Source of the DNA: an uncultured Clostridia bacterium
GTDB taxonomy: Bacteria > Bacillota > Clostridia > Christensenellales > Aristaeellaceae
DNA length: 27,607 nt
Assembly (NCBI GenBank): GCA_934647165.1
Contig: CAKUFA010000037.1
Location: 1-27,607 of the forward strand
Reading direction: 5' to 3'
Below, in pieces: positions 15,390 to 22,431 of the stretch. Position 1 is the stretch's first letter, and each line of letters begins with the position of its first letter. Position numbers and translations under genes: made by a program. The notes under the pieces are model-generated. The model was not told where the DNA came from. It ran no database searches and was given only the letters and a program-made list of their open reading frames with translations.

Positions 15390-15935
15390 TTACGCCTGTG
15401 CGAAGGGCATGCCCAGCAGGCGCAGCAGCTCCATGCACTCCTCATCGGTCTTGGCGGTGGTCACGAAGATCATTTCCATACCGCGGATCTTCTCAACCTT
15501 GTCATACTCGATTTCGGGGAAGAGCAGCTGCTCACGGATGCCCAGGGCGTAATTGCCGCGGCCGTCGAAGGCCTTGGTGCTCACGCCGCGGAAGTCGCGC
15601 ACACGGGGAAGCGCGATGTTGACGAGCTTGTCCATGAATTCTTCCATGCGGGAGCCGCGCAGCGTCACCTTCGCGCCGATGTTCTGGCCCTCACGCAGCT
15701 TGAAGTTAGCGATGGACTTCTTCGCCTTGGTCACCATGGGCTTCTGACCGGCAATGGTCGTCAGCTCATTGACAGCCATCTCCAGCGCCTTGGCATTGTC
15801 CTTGCAATCGCCCAGACCCATGTTGATGACGATCTTTTCCAGCTTCGGAATTTCCATAACGTTCTTGTAGCCGAACTTCTGCTGCAAAGCAGGAACAGCC
15901 TCGGCCAGGTACTTTTCCTTAATACGGGTAGCCAT
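15390..15935 (-). CDS. rplE: 50S ribosomal protein L5
   Basis: A 181-aa 5S rRNA-binding protein that contacts the P-site tRNA. It has MEIPKLEKIVINMGLG, ITTIAGQKP-type sequence (LTTIAGQKPMVTKAKKSIA) and a C-terminal GMEMIFVTTAKTDEE. Length is standard. Confidence 0.97.
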   Translation of the reverse strand: MATRIKEKYLAEAVPALQQKFGYKNVMEIPKLEKIVINMGLGDCKDNAKALEMAVNELTTIAGQKPMVTKAKKSIANFKLREGQNIGAKVTLRGSRMEEFMDKLVNIALPRVRDFRGVSTKAFDGRGNYALGIREQLLFPEIEYDKVEKIRGMEMIFVTTAKTDEECMELLRLLGMPFAQA

Positions 15936-15952
15936 ATGGCTTTTCCTCCTTC

Positions 15953-16294
15953 TCAGTCAATTTCCGCCTGGCACTTCTCGTTCTTGCACACGCGGATCAT
16001 CTTGCGGACAGTCTTGCCCGCCTCGTTGGTCACCGTGGTCACCTTGTGGGCAACGCGTGTCGCCTTGCCGCACTTGGGGCACACCAGCATCACGTTCGAA
16101 GCGTCGATGGGCAGCTCCTTCTTCACGATGCCGCCGGGCTGCATGGCGTTGCGGGCCTTCTGGTGCTTGGTCACCATATTCACGCCCTCAACGGTCACAC
16201 GACCGGTCTTGGGGAAAGCGGCAGAGATCTTGCCCTGCTTGCCCTTGTCCTTGCCGGAGATGACAACGACCATATCGTTTGTCTTCACATGCAT
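15953..16294 (-). CDS. rplX: 50S ribosomal protein L24, with C-terminal zinc ribbon
   Basis: A 113-aa assembly-initiator protein. The KOW motif is at the start (VVVISGKDKGKQGKI). The C-terminal half keeps two cysteine pairs (CPKC near residue 72, and C-x4-C at the end, VCKNEKC), so this copy can bind zinc, unlike the B. subtilis protein. It is slightly longer than the usual 103-105 aa. Confidence 0.96.
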   Translation of the reverse strand: MHVKTNDMVVVISGKDKGKQGKISAAFPKTGRVTVEGVNMVTKHQKARNAMQPGGIVKKELPIDASNVMLVCPKCGKATRVAHKVTTVTNEAGKTVRKMIRVCKNEKCQAEID

Positions 16295-16309
16295 ATCGTC
16301 TCTACCTCC

Positions 16310-16678
16310 TTACAGCACTTCGGGAGCCAGGGAGACGATCTTCATGAAGTCCTTCTCGCGCAGCTCACGGGCAACAGGTCCAAAGATACGGGTACCGCGG
16401 GGCAGCTTCTGATCGTTGATGATCACAGCAGCGTTATCATCAAACTTGATGTAGCTACCATCGGGGCGGCGCTTGTTCTTGCGCATCCGGACGATCACGG
16501 CCTTGACCACATCGCCCTTCTTCACGGTGCCGCCGGGGGTGGCGGTCTTCACGCTGGCAACGATCACGTCGCCAATGGAACCGTCACGCCGGAAAGAACC
16601 GCCCAGCACGCGGATGCACATGATTTCCTTGGCGCCGGAGTTATCGGCAACCTTAAGTCGCGTTTGCGGCTGAATCAT
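16310..16678 (-). CDS. rplN: 50S ribosomal protein L14
   Basis: A 122-aa highly conserved beta-barrel protein at the subunit interface. MIQPQTRLKVADNSGAKE and the signature DNAAVIINDQKLPRGTRIFG identify it. Confidence 0.97.
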   Translation of the reverse strand: MIQPQTRLKVADNSGAKEIMCIRVLGGSFRRDGSIGDVIVASVKTATPGGTVKKGDVVKAVIVRMRKNKRRPDGSYIKFDDNAAVIINDQKLPRGTRIFGPVARELREKDFMKIVSLAPEVL

Positions 16679-16711
16679 AGGGTATTTCCTCCTTACAACA
16701 TGACGGCAGGC

Positions 16712-16972
16712 TTACTTGGCCTTCTCGATGATCTCCACCAGGCGCCAGCGCTTGTCGTGGGACAGCGGGCGGGTTTCCATCACACGGATGGTATCGCCCA
16801 CGCCGCACTCGTTGTTCTCATCGTGAACCTTCAGCTTGCTGGTCTGGTTCATGATCTTACCATACAGGGGATGACGGACGCGGGTCTTGATCTGGATGAC
16901 GCAGGTCTTGTCCATCTTGTCGCTGATCACGACGCCGATCCGGGTTTTACGAAGTCCTCTTTCTTCAGTCAT
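16712..16972 (-). CDS. rpsQ: 30S ribosomal protein S17
   Basis: An 86-aa OB-fold protein that binds 16S rRNA early in assembly. RKTRIGVVISDKMDKT and the C-terminal ETRPLSHDKRWRLVEIIEKAK are the family marks. Confidence 0.97.
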   Translation of the reverse strand: MTEERGLRKTRIGVVISDKMDKTCVIQIKTRVRHPLYGKIMNQTSKLKVHDENNECGVGDTIRVMETRPLSHDKRWRLVEIIEKAK

Positions 16973-17000
16973 TGAAGCGGCTGCCTCCTTTCAGTATCTC

Positions 17001-17192
17001 TTACGCCTGCTCCTTGAGGCGAAGAACGGTCTTGGCCCGTGCAATATCGCGCTTCACGGCGCTGATCTGCATGGTGTTTTGCAGCTGTCCGGTGGCAAGC
17101 TGGAAACGAAGGTTGAACAGCTCGCTCTTCAGCTCCTTCACCTTATCGGTGATCTGTTCCGGGGTCATAGCGGAGAATTCATTTGCCTTCAT
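17001..17192 (-). CDS. rpmC: 50S ribosomal protein L29
   Basis: A 63-aa two-helix protein near the exit tunnel. It has ELKSELFNLRFQLATGQLQN and ISAVKRDIARAKTVLR. Its ATG overlaps the rplP stop by one base (TAATG), so translation is probably coupled. Confidence 0.97.
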   Translation of the reverse strand: MKANEFSAMTPEQITDKVKELKSELFNLRFQLATGQLQNTMQISAVKRDIARAKTVLRLKEQA

Positions 17193-17635
17193 TATTTGTC
17201 ACCACCCGCTTCAGTCTTGGCCGCATCATCGGTGCGGCGGATGAACTTGGTCTTCAGGGGCAGCTTGTGCGCAGCCAGACGCAGCGCCTCACGCGCAGAC
17301 TCTTCAGGCACGCCGGCGATCTCGAACAGCACACGGCCGGGCTTGACCACCGCCACCCAGTACTCGGGAGAGCCCTTGCCGGAACCCATTCGAGTTTCAG
17401 CAGGCTTCTCGGTCACAGGCTTATCGGGGAAGATTTTGATCCACACCTGACCGCCACGCTTGGTGTAACGGGTCAGGGCGATACGGGCGGCCTCGATCTG
17501 CTGAGAAGTCACCCAGCAGGGCTCGGTTGCCTGGAGGCCGAATTCGCCGTAAGCCAGGAAGTTGCCGCGATGGGCTTCGCCCTTCATGCGACCGCGGAAC
17601 ACCTTGCGGCGCTTAACTCTCTTCGGCATCAGCAT
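17192..17635 (-). CDS. rplP: 50S ribosomal protein L16
   Basis: A 147-aa protein close to the peptidyl-transferase centre and A-site tRNA elbow. It starts MLMPKRVKRRKVFRGRMKG and has EARIALTRY-like (AARIALTRYTKRGGQVWIKI) and RMGSGKGSPEYWVAVVKPG signatures. It starts 3 bp after rpsC. Confidence 0.97.
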   Translation of the reverse strand: MLMPKRVKRRKVFRGRMKGEAHRGNFLAYGEFGLQATEPCWVTSQQIEAARIALTRYTKRGGQVWIKIFPDKPVTEKPAETRMGSGKGSPEYWVAVVKPGRVLFEIAGVPEESAREALRLAAHKLPLKTKFIRRTDDAAKTEAGGDK

Positions 17636-17638
17636 AGG

Positions 17639-18307
17639 TTACTTTACCTCCTTCGCGGCAGGGGCCTTCTTGGCCTTGGGCAGGATCTGTCCCTTGTAGA
17701 TCCAGACCTTCACGCCCAGGCGGCCATAGGTGGTCTTGGCTTCAGCAAAGCCATAGTCGATGTTGGCGCGCAGCGTCTGCAGCGGGATGGAACCATCGTG
17801 ATAGTGCTCGGTACGGGCAATATCAGCACCGCCCACACGGCCGCTCACGCAGGTCTTCACACCCTTCACGCCGTTGATCTTCATCGCACGCTGCTGAGCC
17901 TGCTTCAGGGCACGGCGGAAGCTGATACGCTTCTCCAGCTGCTGGGCGATGTTCTCAGCCACCAGCTGAGCATCAGCGTCAGGCTGCTTCACTTCCATCA
18001 CGTTGATGTGAGCCGGACGGCCCAGGAAATCCGTGATGTCCTTCTTCAGCGCTTCAATGCCTGCGCCCTGACGGCCGATAATCATGCCGGGCTTCGCGGT
18101 GAAAATGTTCACCGTGATGTCCTTGGCCGTGCGCTCGATATCAATCTTGCTGATACCGGTGGCGTAGTACTTTTCCTTGAGCATGTTGCGCAGCTTATGA
18201 TCCTCAATGAGGTAGTTGGCAAAATCCTTTTTCCCGGCGTACCAGCGGGTGCTCCAGTCGAAGATCACACCGACGCGCGCGCCGTGGGGATTTACTTTCT
18301 GACCCAT
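17639..18307 (-). CDS. rpsC: 30S ribosomal protein S3
   Basis: A 222-aa protein that lines the mRNA entry tunnel with S4 and S5. MGQKVNPHGARVGVI at the N-terminus is followed by the KH domain (GMIIGRQGAGIEALKKDI) and the C-terminal GRLGVKVWIYKG signature. Confidence 0.97.
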   Translation of the reverse strand: MGQKVNPHGARVGVIFDWSTRWYAGKKDFANYLIEDHKLRNMLKEKYYATGISKIDIERTAKDITVNIFTAKPGMIIGRQGAGIEALKKDITDFLGRPAHINVMEVKQPDADAQLVAENIAQQLEKRISFRRALKQAQQRAMKINGVKGVKTCVSGRVGGADIARTEHYHDGSIPLQTLRANIDYGFAEAKTTYGRLGVKVWIYKGQILPKAKKAPAAKEVK

Positions 18308-18325
18308 GGATAAACCTCCTTCGCC

Positions 18326-18709
18326 TTACTTCTGATCCAGCACCACGCTGATGTGGCTGGTGCGCTTGAGCATGGGGGACGCGCTGCCGCGGCTGCGGGC
18401 AACGTAGCGCTTCAGCGTGGGGCCGGGGTTGGCATACACTTCAGCGACATAGAGGTTCTGACGGTTCAGCTCCTGGTTGTTGACCGCGTTGGCAATGGCA
18501 CTGTTGAGCACCTTCGCCACAACGGGGGCAGCAGCCTTGGGGGTGTACTGCAGGATAGCCAGAGCTTCGTCCACATTCTTGCCGCGGATCAGGTCGATCA
18601 CGATCTTCACCTTGCGGGAGGAGATGCGAACGTACTTGGCATGAGCCTGGGGGCGCTTATCCGCATTCTGCTTGCGGGCAGCAGCCTTTTCCTTGGAACG
18701 GGTTGCCAT
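18326..18709 (-). CDS. rplV: 50S ribosomal protein L22 with extra N-terminal tail
   Basis: A 127-aa protein whose beta-hairpin reaches the nascent-chain tunnel. Homology begins at KYVRISSRKVKIVIDLIRGK and ends with the loop region PTLKRYVARSRGSASPMLKRTSH. Before it are about 20 extra basic residues (MATRSKEKAAARKQNADKRP), and there is no internal Met that could give the usual 110-113 aa. An AGGAG site precedes ATG 18709, so the tail looks real. It is on the solvent side in known structures. Confidence 0.95.
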   Translation of the reverse strand: MATRSKEKAAARKQNADKRPQAHAKYVRISSRKVKIVIDLIRGKNVDEALAILQYTPKAAAPVVAKVLNSAIANAVNNQELNRQNLYVAEVYANPGPTLKRYVARSRGSASPMLKRTSHISVVLDQK

Positions 18710-18730
18710 ATCGTGTCACTCCTCTCGTTC

Positions 18731-19009
18731 TTACTTGCGGGCGGTGGCCTTGTCACCGGCATGGCCGCGGAAAGTGCGGGTCGGGGCAAATTCGCCCAAC
18801 TTGTGGCCCACCATATCCTCCGTCACATAGACCGGCACGTGCTTGCGGCCGTCATGCACAGCAATGGTGTGACCCACGAAATCCGGGAAAATCGTGGAGG
18901 ACCGGGACCAGGTCTTCACCACGTTCTTCTTGCCGGAAGCATTCATTTCGGTAATGCGCTTCATCAGCGCGCCCTCGACATAAGGGCCCTTCTTAACGGA
19001 ACGACTCAT
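18731..19009 (-). CDS. rpsS: 30S ribosomal protein S19
   Basis: A 92-aa protein of the 30S head that contacts the A-site tRNA and pairs with S13. It has MSRSVKKGPYVEGALMKRI and the signature VGHTIAVHDGRKHVPVYVTE. Length is normal. Confidence 0.97.
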   Translation of the reverse strand: MSRSVKKGPYVEGALMKRITEMNASGKKNVVKTWSRSSTIFPDFVGHTIAVHDGRKHVPVYVTEDMVGHKLGEFAPTRTFRGHAGDKATARK

Positions 19010-19040
19010 TCGTTAGCTGCCTCCTTCCTATGGGATGCGC

Positions 19041-19874
19041 TTACTTGCTGTTAGCGCGCTTGACGATCATGCGGTTGGAATACTTCTTGTGCTTCCGGGT
19101 CTTGTAACCCAGCGCGGGCTTACCCCAGGGAGTCACAGGAGCAGGCATACCAACAGGGCTCTTGCCCTCGCCGCCGCCATGGGGGTGATCGCAGGGGTTC
19201 ATAACCACACCACGAACGGTGGGACGCACGCCCATATGGCGCACACGGCCGGCCTTGCCCAGGCGGACGTTCTCATGATCGGTGTTGCCCACGGTGCCGA
19301 TGGTGGCCTTTGCATTCAGCGGCAGCTTGCGCATCTCGCCGGAGGGCAGACGCACCTGAGCGTAACCGTTTTCCTTGGCCATCAGCTGAGCACTCATGCC
19401 GGCGGAACGAACCAGCTGGCCGCCGCGGCCGGGCTTCAGCTCCAGGTTGTGGATCAGCGTACCCACGGGGATGTTGTTGATGGGCAGCGCGTTGCCGGGC
19501 TTGATGTCAGCGTTCTCAGAGGAGAGCACCGTGTCGCCCACCTTCAGGCCCAGAGGAGCCAGAATGTAGCGCTTTTCGCCATCCACGTAGTTCAGCAGAG
19601 CGATGAACGCGCTGCGGTTGGGGTCATATTCAATCGCGGCAACCTTGGCGGGGATATCCACCTTGTTGCGCTTGAAGTCGATAATGCGGTACTTGATCTT
19701 GTTGCCGCCGCCCTGATGGCGAACGGTGATCTTGCCCTGCTTGTTGCGGCCCGCATTCTTCTTCTTGTACTCGATCAGGCTCTTTTCAGGGGCCTTCTTC
19801 GTGATTTCCTCATAGGTCAGAACCGACATAAAGCGCCGGGCGGGCGAAGTCGGCTTGTAAAGACGAATAGCCAT
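19041..19874 (-). CDS. rplB: 50S ribosomal protein L2
   Basis: A 277-aa protein needed for subunit joining and peptidyl-transferase activity. It starts MAIRLYKPTSPARRF and carries the core signature NPCDHPHGGGEGKSPVG with the conserved histidines, then TPWGKPALGYKTRK near the end. Confidence 0.98.
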   Translation of the reverse strand: MAIRLYKPTSPARRFMSVLTYEEITKKAPEKSLIEYKKKNAGRNKQGKITVRHQGGGNKIKYRIIDFKRNKVDIPAKVAAIEYDPNRSAFIALLNYVDGEKRYILAPLGLKVGDTVLSSENADIKPGNALPINNIPVGTLIHNLELKPGRGGQLVRSAGMSAQLMAKENGYAQVRLPSGEMRKLPLNAKATIGTVGNTDHENVRLGKAGRVRHMGVRPTVRGVVMNPCDHPHGGGEGKSPVGMPAPVTPWGKPALGYKTRKHKKYSNRMIVKRANSK

Positions 19875-19892
19875 GTTTCTGTCCTCCCTGCT

Positions 19893-20198
19893 TTACTGGG
19901 CCATGCCCTCGAAGAACTTGATGGGCTTGGAGTCCTTCTTCAAGGTAACATAAGCCTTCTTGACTTCCGGCGTGCGGCCGGCGGTGCGGCCCTGGCGCTT
20001 GATCTTGCCCATTGTGCGGAGGGTGTTGACTTTCTCCACCTTCACGCCGTCATCGGCGAAAACAGCTTCCACAGCCTGCTTGATCTCGGTCTTGGTGGCG
20101 TTCACGGCCACTTCGAAGATGTACCGCTTGTCAGCGATGCCTTCGTACGCCTTTTCCGTCAGGACGGGGCGCAGGATGATGTCATGAGGATCCTTCAT
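19893..20198 (-). CDS. rplW: 50S ribosomal protein L23
   Basis: A 101-aa protein at the tunnel exit that docks trigger factor and SRP. It has DIILRPVLTEKAYEG and VKVEKVNTLRTMGKIKRQGR. The ATG overlaps the rplD stop by one base. Confidence 0.97.
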   Translation of the reverse strand: MKDPHDIILRPVLTEKAYEGIADKRYIFEVAVNATKTEIKQAVEAVFADDGVKVEKVNTLRTMGKIKRQGRTAGRTPEVKKAYVTLKKDSKPIKFFEGMAQ

Positions 20199-20821
20199 TA
20201 TGCGTACACCTCCTCGACGGACTGGGTCGCGGCCTTGGTGAGGATCACCTTGCCGGCGTTCAGGATGTCATAGACATTCAGCGTGTTGACATAGGTGGTG
20301 TTGGCCTCAGCCAGGTTGGCCGTGGCGCGAACCACGTTCTCGTCACGCTCGGGCAGCACAACCAGCGCCTTCTTGGTCGCACCCAGCTTCTTCAGGGTTG
20401 CGGCCATCAGCTGGGTCTTGGCGTCCTTCAAGCTCAGCTCATCCACAATCATCAGCTCGCCAGCGTTCAGCTTGGCGGTCAGTGCGGACTTGAAAGCCAG
20501 GCGGCGCACCTTCTTGGGCACCGCAATGTAGTAGTCGCGGGGCTTGGGCGCAAACACCACGCCGCCGTGCTTGAACTGGGGTGCGCGGTTGCCATGGTGC
20601 CGGGCGTTGCCGGTGCCCTTCTGGCGGTAGATCTTGCGGCCGCCTCCGCGAACCTCGCCGCGGGTCTTGGCGCTCTGGGTGCCCTGGCGCTGCGCGGCCA
20701 GGTAGGCACGGACGACCAGGTGCATGGCGGCTTCGTTAACTTCCACGGCGAAGATCTCGTCGTTCAGTTCGATCTCGCCAATGGCCGCGCCTTCCATGTT
20801 ATAAAGAGCAGTCTTAGGCAT
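20198..20821 (-). CDS. rplD: 50S ribosomal protein L4
   Basis: A 207-aa protein with a long extended loop (GTQSAKTRGEVRGGGRKIYR) that lines the exit tunnel and is tied to macrolide resistance in other bacteria. In E. coli L4 also represses the S10 operon through its leader; whether it does so here is unknown, although the leader is structured. Confidence 0.97.
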   Translation of the reverse strand: MPKTALYNMEGAAIGEIELNDEIFAVEVNEAAMHLVVRAYLAAQRQGTQSAKTRGEVRGGGRKIYRQKGTGNARHHGNRAPQFKHGGVVFAPKPRDYYIAVPKKVRRLAFKSALTAKLNAGELMIVDELSLKDAKTQLMAATLKKLGATKKALVVLPERDENVVRATANLAEANTTYVNTLNVYDILNAGKVILTKAATQSVEEVYA

Positions 20822-20847
20822 AGTTCTTTCTTCCTCCTTGTCCAGCG

Positions 20848-21489
20848 TCAGGCCTTGCAGGTGTCGCGGACGATGAGCAGGCCGCCGTTGGGGCCGGGCA
20901 CCGCGCCCTTGATCAGCAGCAGGTTGCGTTCCGCGTCCACCTTCACCACTTCCAGGTTCTGAACCGTCACACGATCCACGCCGTAGTGGCCGGCCATGTG
21001 CTTGTTCTTGAACACGCGGGAAGGATCGGAGTTTGCGGACATGGAGCCCACGCCGCGGTGATACTTGGAGCCGTGCGCCATGGGGCCGGTGTGCTGGTTC
21101 CAGCGCTGGATGGCGCCGGTGTAGCCGTGGCCCTTGCTGGTGCCGGTGATGTCAATCTTGTCACCAGCAGCAAACTGATCAGCCTTCAGCTCATCGCCGA
21201 CCTTGTAGTCGGTGCAGTCGTCAAACCGGAACTCGCGCAGCACGCGCTTGGCGGCCACGCCAGCCTTGGCGAAATGGCCCAGCTCAGGCTTGTTGAGCAG
21301 CTTCTTGGCGCGGTTCTCAGTCAGCTCGCCAAAGCCAACCTGAACAGCGTCATAGCCGTCGGATTCCACATTCTTGGTCTGCACAACCGTGCAGGGGCCC
21401 GCTTCAATCACGGTGACCGGAACAAGGCGGCCGTCTTCGGTGAAGACCTGCGTCATGCCGATCTTTTTGCCCACGATCGCTTTCTTCAT
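20848..21489 (-). CDS. rplC: 50S ribosomal protein L3
   Basis: A 213-aa protein that starts 50S assembly. It begins MKKAIVGKKIGMTQVF and has the loop KGHGYTGAIQRWNQHTGPMA reaching the peptidyl-transferase centre; its Gln is the site methylated by PrmB in some bacteria. The signature HMAGHYGVDRVTVQNLEVV follows. Confidence 0.97.
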   Translation of the reverse strand: MKKAIVGKKIGMTQVFTEDGRLVPVTVIEAGPCTVVQTKNVESDGYDAVQVGFGELTENRAKKLLNKPELGHFAKAGVAAKRVLREFRFDDCTDYKVGDELKADQFAAGDKIDITGTSKGHGYTGAIQRWNQHTGPMAHGSKYHRGVGSMSANSDPSRVFKNKHMAGHYGVDRVTVQNLEVVKVDAERNLLLIKGAVPGPNGGLLIVRDTCKA

Positions 21490-21509
21490 GTTTCGTTCCT
21501 CCTGCCTTA

Positions 21510-21818
21510 TTACAGTTTGATTTCAATTTCGACACCAGCAGGAAGATCGAGCTTCATCATGGCGTCCACGGTCTTGGGGTTGGGGTTGAGGATGTCGATG
21601 AGCCGCTTGTGGGTACGGCGCTCGAACTGCTCGCGGCTGTCCTTATACTTGTGGGTAGCGCGCAGGATGGTGACGATCTCCTTCTCCGTGGGGAGCGGGA
21701 TGGGGCCGGACACCCGAGCGCCCGTGCGCTTGGCAGTCTCGACGATCCGCTCAGCGGACTGGTCGATCAGGTTGTGCTCGTAGCTCTTGAGCTTGATACG
21801 GATTTTCTGGCTGGCCAT
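21510..21818 (-). CDS. rpsJ: 30S ribosomal protein S10 (NusE)
   Basis: A 102-aa protein with roles in the 30S head and in NusB/NusG antitermination. MASQKIRIKLKSYEHNLIDQ and RTHKRLIDILNPNPKTVDAM are diagnostic. It is the first gene of the operon, with AAGGAGG upstream of ATG 21818 and a leader of about 160 nt. Confidence 0.98.
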   Translation of the reverse strand: MASQKIRIKLKSYEHNLIDQSAERIVETAKRTGARVSGPIPLPTEKEIVTILRATHKYKDSREQFERRTHKRLIDILNPNPKTVDAMMKLDLPAGVEIEIKL

Positions 21819-21980
21819 TGATTTACCTCCTTGATCGTTCTCGGTTGCGCATGGCCTTGACCCACTGCAGGTGCAGGTCGCAGCTGCGCTGCGAGTCCGT
21901 CGCCCGATTATCGGGCTGGTCCGCGATAATTACCCGCCTGGCCTGGCGGCAACTTATCGCTTCATCCCTAAACAGACAAC
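21819..21980 (-). promoter_or_regulatory. Structured S10 operon leader with four hairpins
   Basis: Reading the minus strand from the predicted start at about 21980: hairpin A is GCGATAA/TTATCGC enclosing CCGCC/GGCGG (21960-21923); B is GCCCGA-TAA-TCGGGC (21916-21902); C is TCGCAGC-GCA-GCTGCGA (21894-21878); D is CTGC/GCAG (21876-21865). The ribosome site follows near 21830. The stacked hairpins suggest control of the operon, but the ligand is not known. Confidence 0.6.
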
Positions 21981-21986
21981 AGGCAT

Positions 21987-22015
21987 ATTATACTGGATAT
22001 AGCGCAGAATTGCAA
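21987..22015 (-). promoter_or_regulatory. Main promoter of the S10-spc operon
   Basis: On the minus strand, TTGCAA (22015-22010) and perfect TATAAT (21992-21987) are 17 bp apart. The predicted start is about 21980. Confidence 0.85.
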
Positions 22016-22029
22016 GGGGTTTTCAGGAC

Positions 22030-22057
22030 TTTTTTCATCTTTTTTTCGTCTTTTTTT
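22030..22057 (-). promoter_or_regulatory. Three phased A-tracts (likely UP element or bend)
   Basis: Runs of 6, 7 and 7 A on the minus strand (T on the plus strand) at 22030-22035, 22040-22046 and 22051-22057 have centres about 10.5-11 bp apart. They lie about 50 to 77 bp upstream of the transcript start, where RNA polymerase alpha subunits or DNA curvature boost strong promoters. Confidence 0.65.
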
Positions 22058-22344
22058 CAGCAAAGGATGCCGCAAACCCTTTCATTTCCATCCTTTCTTC
22101 CATCACCACTGCAACACTGTTTCGTGTGTGTCTATTGTCTTCCGCTATTTCCTTCTTTTCGCTGTAAATCCTTTGTGTTTCCTTGTGTTTCCCGCCATTT
22201 TTCCTTCCTTTCTCCGTCTTTTTATCTCAGATTCATGCACACCGTTTCCAGTGTGTCCATAAACTTTAGCGTTTTTGCACGAAATTTTTGCTGTCTTCCT
22301 CCTCTTTCATTGAAAATGCGCCGCAGTTTTCATCCTGTCTTTCC
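22058..22344 (-). other. Purine-rich gene-free stretch upstream of rpsJ
   Basis: No long credible gene. The minus strand is strongly purine-rich. It contains short ATG frames, including 22198-22145 (MAGNTRKHKGFTAKRRK, with an AAGGAAGG site just upstream) and a Lys-rich 22-aa frame at 22103-22035. Whether any of these is translated cannot be told from the sequence. Confidence 0.4.
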
Positions 22345-22371
22345 TTTATAGCAGGCTCTATGCATTGTCAA
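22345..22371 (-). promoter_or_regulatory. Possible distal promoter
   Basis: On the minus strand, TTGACA (22371-22366) and TATAAA (22350-22345) are separated by only 15 bp. It lies right after the terminator of the export module and could add a second, longer transcript into rpsJ. The short spacing makes it uncertain. Confidence 0.4.
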
Positions 22372-22386
22372 GAACCCGGATAGCAA

Positions 22387-22419
22387 AAAGAGGAACCGCC
22401 CTCAGGACGGTTCCTCTTT
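22387..22419 (-). terminator. Terminator of the export module
   Basis: AAAGAGGAACCG (22387-22398) and CGGTTCCTCTTT (22408-22419) form a 12-bp stem around a 9-nt loop. On the minus strand it is followed by a T-run (22389-22385 region). It is 13 bp past the stop of the DGA-repeat gene. Confidence 0.9.
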
Positions 22420-22431
22420 CCATGCTTTGTT

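Noticed and set aside
21818..22351. A 177-aa plus-strand frame over the S10 promoter and leader
   Set aside because: It is Ser/Phe/Cys-rich from a pyrimidine-rich strand, and its first part overlaps the hairpin leader and promoter of rpsJ.
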